NCBI GenBank assembly: GCA_033557685.1
Contig: JAWQRN010000163.1
Location: 1-35,620 of the forward strand
Length of the DNA: 35,620 nt
Source: Sperchopsis tessellata
Taxonomy: Eukaryota > Arthropoda > Insecta > Coleoptera > Hydrophilidae
Direction: 5' to 3'
The notes under the pieces are model-generated. The model was given only the letters and a program-made list of their open reading frames with translations, was not told where the DNA came from and searched no databases. Shown here piece by piece: positions 1-9,600 of the stretch. The position numbers were made by a program, and so were the translations under genes. How positions within the stretch are numbered: the first letter of the stretch is position 1; each line of letters starts with the position of its first letter.

Positions 1-215
1 TGTGAGAGCTACATGTTATTCTATTATTAGCACTTTTTAGAGCTGGTCGGCACCTACATCTAGCACTTTTTAGAGCTTCATGGCAATCTATTAATAGCAC
101 TTTTAAGAGCTACAGGTCTTGATAATGTCCCCTGGAACGGTGGACGAAACGTCAGCAAAAACAAAAGCCAACACACGGTTATCTCCCGAAAACCTGAAGA
201 TATAAGCTTACTTGT
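1..215 (+). repeat. Penelope-like terminal repeat, copy A (right arm, cut by window edge)
   Basis: The stretch matches the right arm of the complete foldback repeat at 19119-19497 and, in its last third, the copy near 35413. From left to right it holds three copies of a 16-nt core (AGCACTTTTTAGAGCT) starting at 29, 62 and 95, then a structured block GATAATGTCC...GGACGAAACGTC (121-153), then the shared tail around CCAACACACGGTTATCTCCC. Penelope-like retroelements are known to carry hammerhead motifs with this CTGATGA/GAAAC layout, which is why I assign it there; no Penelope reverse transcriptase is visible. It lies in the Exo70 intron upstream of the first visible exon. Confidence 0.6.
118..153 (+). 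ncRNA. hammerhead-ribozyme-like core in copy A
   Basis: The order is TTGATAA, a short GTCC/GGAC stem closing a loop, then GAAAC and GTC. The canonical hammerhead core is CTGATGA, stem II, GAAA. Two core bases differ here (C3 to T, G8 to A), so self-cleavage in this copy is doubtful. The other copies keep the stem, one by G-T wobble pairs. This is a degenerate ribozyme candidate only. Confidence 0.3.
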
Positions 216-473
216 TGGCTTTGATTTGTACGCTTATGTATTCTGCACAATTCTTCTTAATCTCTTTTATATTTTGTCTGATGATTTTTTTTGTTGTATT
301 GTATTGTGCGACATTTAGTCCTGCAGAATTTACTATTTTATTAAAAATTACTAGTTTTCTGGACTAAGCTGCTAATATGTATAATGAAAAAATAATTTAT
401 TTCTTGAATAATATTAGTTGCCACTTTGTTGGCAATCTGTCAATTGAGGGCATTAATGAATTTATTTTTTCAG
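216..473. other. intron sequence upstream of first visible Exo70 exon
   Basis: AT-rich DNA without recognisable coding content, ending in a polypyrimidine tract and CAG at 471-473. An open frame that starts at 377 runs into the exon, but its first part is intron: the Exo70 similarity begins only after the CAG. Confidence 0.5.
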
Positions 474-667
474 ATACATCTTACAATGGAGAAGAACTTG
501 ACAGCGAACAAGAAATGGAAAACTATTTAGTATGTGTAGTAGCTCTGCACAAACTGATGCAAATAGAACAAGGTCTGATGAAAGGTATTATAACACCTAC
601 GCATCAACCACGTGTGTTTGAGCTGATAGTCAGAGAAGCCATGGATACTATAGTACAGGATGGAGAG
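474..667 (+). CDS. Exo70: Exo70 visible exon 1
   Basis: Preceded by TTTTTTCAG and followed by GTAATA. It opens with the last two bases of a codon and ends in phase 0 at DGE. It encodes an acidic stretch and then the helix with LHKLMQIEQGLMKGII, which aligns with the start of the Exo70 domain. Confidence 0.88.
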
Positions 668-3600
668 GTAATAATTATTTATCTATTATCTGATTAAATT
701 AAAGGATATAAAATTAATAAATAAAGACATTTAAAAAGTAAAAACTGTCGCGGTCTAGAACGAAGTACATATTTGTAACTACAGCTGAAGGTTGTATGAA
801 AGAATGTTACTATTTGTAAGACCTAGTCTCAGACCTATATTACTGACTAGGGTTTTCTTCATTTAACCTACTCATTGCACAATAGTTATGCTAACAATAT
901 CGTCGCATATTATATTTAGTGCTGTATTTAAATTGGATTTAATATAATTCAATCCATATGGAGTTGAATTCTTCCTGTAAGAACAGTGCATTTATATAAA
1001 CTGAATAGATTAGAAAGCTTCCAAAAAGTTGTATATTTGATTATTTATCTTCAAGATATATTAATCCTTTTGTGAACGATTTAATAACATATTTTTTTTT
1101 AGAATATAGCTGCACGTGCCAAGAGGTGTATAAGTAGGCATGATTTTGCTGCTGTCTTGGTCATATTTCCCATTCTGAAACAACTTTTACAATTAAAACC
1201 AGACTTTGAAAGAACTGTCGAAGAATGTGATCCGCAAGTCAAATCCAAATTTGACTCTATTTTAACCACTTTACATTCAACGGTAAGTATCAAAATAATG
1301 TATATCTTCTAATTTTATCAAAATACTATACAAATTTTGATTAGTACCTATCATGTTACAGGGTGCAAAAGCATTAGAAGATTTTATTGAGAGCTTGCGT
1401 TTGGATTCTGTGACCCAATTACCGAGAGATGGAACTGTCCATGAACTAACGAGCAATGTTTTGATGTTTTTGGAACAGCTTTTAGAATACACAGAAACGA
1501 TTGGGCGAGTTTTAGAACAAGATCTCAGTTACATTGCTCAGTTAGATAAGTTACGCAGTACTGATAGAAACAAAGCTCTGCTGGGGCTCTATATAAGTAA
1601 ATATTTTATTCATTTTCCTTAAATTTATTTATATTTATTTTGAGCAAAGTTGACATAGATATATATGTATTGATTTGTAGTTTTATTAGTTTGGAGTAGA
1701 GAGCCTATATATTAAACCAGAGAGTGGTCACCTTGGCAACTGTTCTATTGGCTAAAGATGGATAGACGCCATTTTCGGTCTTGAAGAAATTGCGCTTACG
1801 GATTGGTTGAAAAGTTGGTTGTGTTGTCTGGCATTTTAACATGTTTTAGACATTCTACGCATGAAATGACATTAACAGTGACATACTTCAGTTTGAACAG
1901 CTGATTGTGTACAATCCGTGTCGGGGTTTCAACCTTTGAAAACACACTGCTCTGCTTTTGTCAGATTAAAAGAATTCAAGGCTGGTTGCTTGAAATACGT
2001 CAGTGAAGAATGCTTTGCATTCTTTTTAGAACTTATATTAAATAATAAAAGAGACACATTTTTAAAAGCTATAAAATTACAAGTAGTACGATTTCATTTT
2101 GGTTTATGTCATCTGATAAAGAAAAGACTGATGAATAGATACATCGAGTTAAGATGTAAAAATCTTGGTTCGTTTAAAACCAAAGAGTTACTTAATAAGA
2201 GTGATACGAAAGTTGCAAGCCTGAGGGCAAGCAAAACTGTTGCAATGAGAGAGGCCGTAAAGAACTAAATCTCAGTGTCAATTTGTTAAAATCAATGTGT
2301 TACACCCTCGATTTCTTATTAATATCTAAAACCCATGTAAAACCAAATTATGTAAAAACTTTGTATGAAATACACTATCTACCTATGAGAAACTGTTTTT
2401 ATGTAAAAACTTATCGTAGAAAAGTTGAATCGTGACCAACTCTTATGGGAAACGACTGTTCGCTACGTACGTTGTTCATGTTCAAAATTTCTAGGCCTTA
2501 AGAATTATCTACATACCACTTTTTACCTCTATATTATTTGAGGCTATGGCCAGACAAACAGTAGTATCACAAACTTGAATGTATTTAATTTATTATTTAC
2601 CATTAAGATGTAGGTATTTTTCACTGTTAAAATAATTGTTGAATGGATCTTAATAGGGATTTAAAAGTAGTGGTATAATTTACAAACAGTAAACACTCCT
2701 CAGAGTGCAATATTTACTACCTGGTACACATTATAACCTTAACTTCAATCATCAAGTAATATGACAATTATCCAGCAATAACTCACGGAGCAGAATTGTT
2801 AGACTTCTTTGGCAGATCATTGTCCTATCATGTGGATAATCTTTAAAATAGACATCACCAACGTCTTAAACATTTATTTTAACATGTTTTAATCATTCAA
2901 TGCCCGAAACAACATTGACAGTGACATACTTCAGTTTGAACAGCCGATTGAGTCAAGTACAGGCGTAGTTAAAATTGCCACTTAGAACCGAAAATGCGGA
3001 AAGGTGGCCACTTTCTGTTTTAATATATAGGCTTTCTAGTTTGGAACACCTTGGAATCAATAATATTTCCCCATATTATATTGGTGGTCTTATTATATTA
3101 ATCCTTAATTACCCATGCAGGGCCCTTTTAACACTCCAATGGTATAATCCTTAAAATAATTTCTTTATTTGAACATGTTGGCAACATTGCAATTAGGTAT
3201 GTGCTGATACATGCGTTTTGAGAAATCTGTCAGTATGCGGCGTTGCATTGTTGTTGTAAATATTGAGTTAATACACATTTAGATAGGTCTCGCAGGGACT
3301 CCAATTGGGGATTTAGAGATAACGGATTGTCTACGACTGTCGCCGCCTCTCCATCTCCAGTTGCCAGTTCCTTCTATCGTAACACATTTCCTCTTCCAAG
3401 ATTATTGTTTCCATTGCCTCCTCTATGTCGTCTCTCGAACTTCTTCTTGGTCGTCCTCTCTTTCTCCTTTCTGGTGGTATACACTCCAATACTCTTCTTG
3501 GCCATCTCACCTCCTCCATTCTTTTGTTTCGCCGAACCATGTCTGGTTTCTTCCCAATATCATCGATAATATCTATCGCAGTGTTCATTTCTCTTCTAAT

Positions 3601-6600
3601 ATCGGTGTTTCTGACACTTTTGATCCTCGATCTCCAGCAGGTCCTTCTCAAAAAGTTCATCTCCGTGGCCATGATTTTTTTCTATAAGTTTTATTTAAAT
3701 CCCATATTTCTGAGCCATATGTTACAACACTTTGGACACTTGTCCTGTACAGTCGAAGCTTTGCTCTTCGTCTAATGTTTCTGTCCCACAGTATTGAGTT
3801 GAGTGCTCCTATGATTTTTCTGCCCTTTGTAATTCTTTCTTAGATCTCGTCTCTACTCGTTCCCTGCTTATTAAAAATAACTCCCAAGTACCTGGCCATA
3901 TCCACACCCCTTATTACATCATTTTCCAGTAGCAGGTTGCTGCAGTTATCACTTCCAACTACCAAGTATTCACATTTATTTGAATTTATCATGAGACGTG
4001 CTTGTTCATTTTCTTCACACAGCTTTCTGACCATGTAACTGAGATCTTGTTTGTCTTCCGCAATCACCACCTGATCGTCAGCGAAATAAATGGTGCACAA
4101 GGTGTCGTCTCCCACCTGGAGTCCCATATTCTTGCATTTACGAGCCCTTCCTTTGAAGGATTGGTCTAAGTATAATTTATATAAAGTGGGAGACAGACAA
4201 CACCCCTGGCTCAGTCCTTTTGTTGTTTTGAAGTATTAAGTCAACGATGTTCCAATTTTTAATGCCTCGTAATTCTGTTTATAATAAATCTGAACAGCAC
4301 GAATTAATGTCAGTCTTATGCCAAGCTTTTCCATCTCCTCCCATACTTGTGTCACTGTGATGCTGCTATAAGCTATTTCCAGATGTATGAAGGCTACATA
4401 TGTCTCTCTATTTCGTTGAGTTCTCATTTCCAACGCTATTTTCAGAGTAAATAGGTTGTCTGTCGTGGATCTTCCAGCCCTGACTCCTGCTTGTTCTTCC
4501 GGTTACTTATCTTTAATGTCTTCTTCTACTAGATTTCTAAGAGTTCTGGAATATATTCTTCATATTGTTGGTATGACTGCTATACCACGATAGTTTTTTT
4601 GATCATCTTTAGAGCCTTTTTTGTGAATGGTTTATATATAGGAAGTCCTCCACTCAATCGGTGTTTCTTCGCCATTTAGACATCTTTCAAATAAGGATGT
4701 TAACATATTTATAAGTTTGTCCGGTCCATATTTTATGAATTCTGGGTGTATTTCTCCTGGGCCTGGGGATTTTCTCAATTTCATGTTTTTTATTGCTTAC
4801 TGAACTTGCTGCACTTGGAGATTTATGCGACTTAGGTTACCACTTATTGGATGTTGTTCTCGCAAGAATTGATAAAGTTTTTCTCCCAAGAGATCTCCAA
4901 AATGGTGTAACCAGCCATCCTTCATTATGCCTCCCTAATTCAGTCCTTGTTTTGATGTTCTTATTGATTTTATGGTCTTCCAAGCTTCTCAGCTTCGAGT
5001 TTCTCCTCTTTGTTGTTCGATGTATCACACTACCTTTCCCTTTCCCAAGCTAGATACTGAAGATTAACACAAAAAAATTCAATGATATAACAGAAAGTTT
5101 AAATTTGGACATATTGGAGTCTGAAAAAGAGGATTTCATAGATGAAGCCTCAAATGATGAGAAAGACAGAGCTGTTATCGTAGAAAGTGTTTCAGAAATG
5201 AATGATAACATAGAAATTCACAATGACAGTCGAAAGGTTTCAGATAAACCACGCACAGAAACTGAAGGCAATGATGGATATTCTATCTGTCCAAAATATA
5301 TTGTAATATCTGGTCTGGAATGGAATTGTCAAACATTTATCAGAACTAGAAGACAAAAGAAGATTCCAATACTTTCTTGGACATTTTTAACCTATTTCTT
5401 ATAGAAAAGAAATGAGAGATATTATATGCATTCTGATGGAGATCTATGGCGGTCTGAATGATGCGTTTTATACTATTGGCATCAACTATGACTTATCAAA
5501 AGCAACAGATTTGGTGAAGCACAGTCTGCTGAGTGTAAAGTTGTAGGCTTGTGGTATAAGGGGACTGGTATTGGCAATTCTTGAATCATATTAGATCGGG
5601 AGCAGATGGTTGAAACTGGTCACTATGTTAATGGAGTTGAGAGATCGGTATTGTGTAGGATGAGAACTGATAGTATGGGGATAAAGCAAGGTTCAATTTT
5701 GGGCCCCATACTATTTCTAATCTGTATCAGTGACTTACCTTCAAGTGTTACTGTACCATGTATCCTATACGCAGATGATATTCGTAAATGTATTAAGAGT
5801 GAAACTATCAATTCATTGAAGTAGTTGTTGACAGATACAATGAGAAGAATTAGTGAATAGTTTGCAGATATTGGACTTGTCCTAAATGTACAAAAAACTA
5901 ATATAGTGTTTAATGCAATTTGTGGCGTCCTGTAAACTCTTGGGTTTGTGTATAAATATGAATTTAAGTTGGGTGGAACATTATAATCAGCTTAAGAGTA
6001 GACTCAATTCAACAAATTTTCTTTTGAATCAGCTGAATCTGCTGAGAACTGTCTATTATGCATATTTTTACTGCGTGCTGAGATATGGTATCTTGTTTTG
6101 GAGCAGGAGCTTGTTGATACGTGATATTCTGCTGCTGCAGAAGAGATCGCCGAGAGTCATGAATGTCTTGGGTTATGGAGATTCTTGTAGATCGTACTAG
6201 CATCAGGATCATGATGGTGGTTACTTTGTATATTTTTGAATGCCTATTATTTGTTCATAATAGTTAACATTTATTTAACGTGGAAGCAGTTATCCATGCT
6301 TATGAAACAAGGATGGCTTCTATTTACATTAGAGTCAGATATTCGCGTGTTCCTTTGTAGTGTAGGTTTTTTTTGTCAGTGATGGTGAAACTATATAATA
6401 AACTCTCTAGCATGTTCAAAACAATATATGCTGCCAAACGGTTTTGGTTTAATGTTTGTAATTGGATTATTACCCATGTGTACAGCACAATGAACGAATA
6501 CCTCAATGATAGTTTTTAGAGCTGTATTTCTTATTGTATTTATTTCCCCACTCTGTCTTGCATTCATGTATGAACAAGTTTATAAAACAATAGTAGCATA

Positions 6601-9600
6601 AATTACTATTGTGCAGATATTGAAGTTCCCAGAGCGTGAGTAGCACATGCACCAAATATATTTTTTGTTTGTGTAGGTGTTTTTTGTATTTCATGGCCCC
6701 ATGTGAAGTTGGAAAATTTCTACACTGTATTGTATGAGAAATAAATAAATAAATACTAATCAAGAAGCTTCTATATATTTAGACACCTGGAATGAAAATT
6801 GGAATCAATAAAAACAAATGGATGGTACTTGAAAATGACAGTCTGGTGCATTGAGCTGCAGGAAGGAATATACCCGAAAAATATGGACTACTACGACCTC
6901 CATACGTAGATCATTTCTTGCTACTGCTTTATCTCACATTTTTATGATTTGATGACAAATCTACTGGAGCAGAACAAAAACATCAAGATAAATTACCAAC
7001 AATAAGAGTGATTTGTGATATGTTTGTTTCTAATTGCAGAAAGGCATTTGAACTATAGGAACAGATGGCGACTAATAATCAATTAATTTGTTTTCGATGA
7101 AAATGCCCATTTAGACTTCTTGAGAAGAACCAAGGCTTTCGTGTCGTATCAGATTTAGTACAACCGTATCATGGTAAATGGCAAGGAATTACGATGGATA
7201 ACTTTTTTCCCAGTGCCACTAGCTCATTATTTACTATAAACCTCACTCTACTTGATACCGTTTTTAAGAATAAACCAAATACACCTCCACAGTTGAAATT
7301 TACCTTTAGGCGTTTGGAATGATTTCCTATATTCTTAAGAGAAATAGAATAGTACATACACTATTAAACTAACATGATGATGGCAGAGTTTCTCCAGAAA
7401 ACAAAGATAAGCCATATATGATTTTACAATATATCGAGGCTAAAGGTAGCGTAGATAATGTCGATAAAATAATTCGAGAATAGCTCATTGGCCGTAATGA
7501 CTGTTTATGAACATTGTAGATATTTGTGCTATGAGTATGTTTATCTTATATATTGAAAAAATCCTTATTAGAAAAAAATTATTTATCGTGAAGGTGCTCA
7601 TTTCGGTTCGCAGAAATATAGCGATGGTCACCGCATATAAAAATCATACCTCACATGTAAAATCGATTCTAAGAGATTGTAGAATAGTGGTGGATAATCT
7701 CATACATCTTGACCCTTAACCAGTAATTACGTCCACTGTAAGAAGTGTGTGACGAAAAACCCAGCAAATTGTCACATATACTATCTGTTTGTCAAACTAA
7801 GATCAAATCAATCCATAAGGTTTTTAGGAGAAAACTTACAGTTTCACTCGTTTGTTTTGTATTAAAATTAAATATATATGCTTAAAATAGTGCATTTGTC
7901 TTTGAAACTACATTCATGTGTATACTCAAACTCGTTAAATTAAGTAGGGTCCCGAAGGACCTTGCATGCGCATTTTGTTGATTTTCATACCATTAGCATT
8001 TAAGGGATAATATACGTTTTCATTTGTCTTATCTCTATATTATGTTATTTTTTTTCAGAAAAAGTTCTAGTACAGTTGAACCACACGTTATTGAGTAAAA
8101 GTGAACAATACGGAGATGTTGCTCTGAAAGCTATATTCCGATTAAATAATAATAATTATGTACTGAAATCATTACAACGAAGTTCGTTATTGGAATTGTA
8201 CTTAATATCAGAACCAAAATGTGAAGAATACTACCACAAATCCATACAAGAAAACAAAAAAGTGTATTCTCAAAGGTATTTAGCAATGATGTATTGACAC
8301 TCGCAGGATGATCTAAATAATTTTTTTTTGTTTTAGTTGGGGAAAATTACTGAACTATATTTGGGGTACTGATGATCAACCCATTTCTATTCAACATGGT
8401 GAAAAGTTAAAAGACAAGGAAAGAGGTTTAATTAAAGAAAAATTTGCAGTAAGTATAATTTTGATACAGAGTGCTTTGTAAAAATGTGTATAATGAATAT
8501 ATTTCTCAACATCATATGGAATGAAATGGTTGGTCTTGTTGTGGATACATCTGTTAAGATTAAAATGTAAAGCCTAGGGTTTGTGGCACAAAAACCAGAA
8601 GATATGGAATCAAAAAACCCTTTATAAAATATGGTTCGATAATATTAGGGTCTATCGGTATAATGTTGTATGTAAAATTTAAAACATCTTCTCTAAGTAT
8701 ATTGACGTACATACACACAACACCATAGATTTTTAGCTAACCCACTATGTACATCAATTGTTTTTCTGTCTTAGGGTTTTAACAAAGAAGTAGAAGAAAT
8801 TGCTAAAGTTCAAAGAGGATATTCAATTCCCGATGTGGAACTTCGAGAGAGCTTAAAGAGGGACAACAAAGAATATATAATTCCAAAGTATAATAGATTT
8901 TTCAATATGTAAGTACACATCACCTTATCAGTAGCAAACTATCTTAAGGGCAGATTTATCATGCATAAATTCAAAGCTGTATTGTTATGTTTTATACTCG
9001 TAAGTACGAAAGGAAACACATATAACAATAAAAACCTTTTATTTTTCTACAAAACTCCCTACAATACATTTATTCTGTAATTTTTCCAACTGTCGATACT
9101 CTAAGAAAACATTCTTCCAGTAAAAATTTCTCTTCTCCGACCTTTTTCCATATCTCGTAAGCTGTTTCGAATAGAGAAAACATTAAATACAATAGTTTTG
9201 TAGTTTTTAGAGGTGCAAAACTCAAAAATATTTTGAACAGTACAGTATTCTCCAGAAAGACGGTACAAAATTCAACTTTTTTTAAAAATTACACCTATAT
9301 ATTTTTCCACTTTTGAATTTCTAATACAATTATACAAAAAATTTAGCAATCCCTATATCTAAATTAAACTAAAGTGAACCCTAGATTTTCCGGATTACTC
9401 GGGGGATATCCGTTAAATGCGATTGTCTGTAAAATCCATATGTCCAAAAATTGTGTATATATGAAATTAAAAGTACATTAAATTACAAATCACATATTTT
9501 AAGGCATACAGTACCCGCTACCCATAATTAATGCGGACCGAGAAATCTCCGTGATGAACGAATTTTGCGGTCAGTAAACAATAGGGGATTATTTTTTACA

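Noticed and set aside
29..111. CRISPR-like array (16-nt repeats, 17-nt spacers)
   Set aside because: The 'spacers' recur in the other copies of the same repeat (19119-19497), the host is eukaryotic, and the units belong to a transposon end.
377..473. ATG at 377 as the start of the Exo70 frame
   Set aside because: The stretch 377-473 has no similarity to Exo70, ends in a polypyrimidine tract plus CAG, and the protein would lack its N-terminal half; the true 5' exons must lie outside the window.
3327..3775. Several + strand open frames of 80-116 codons
   Set aside because: They are antisense to the C-terminal part of the - strand LINE, which has recognisable motifs.
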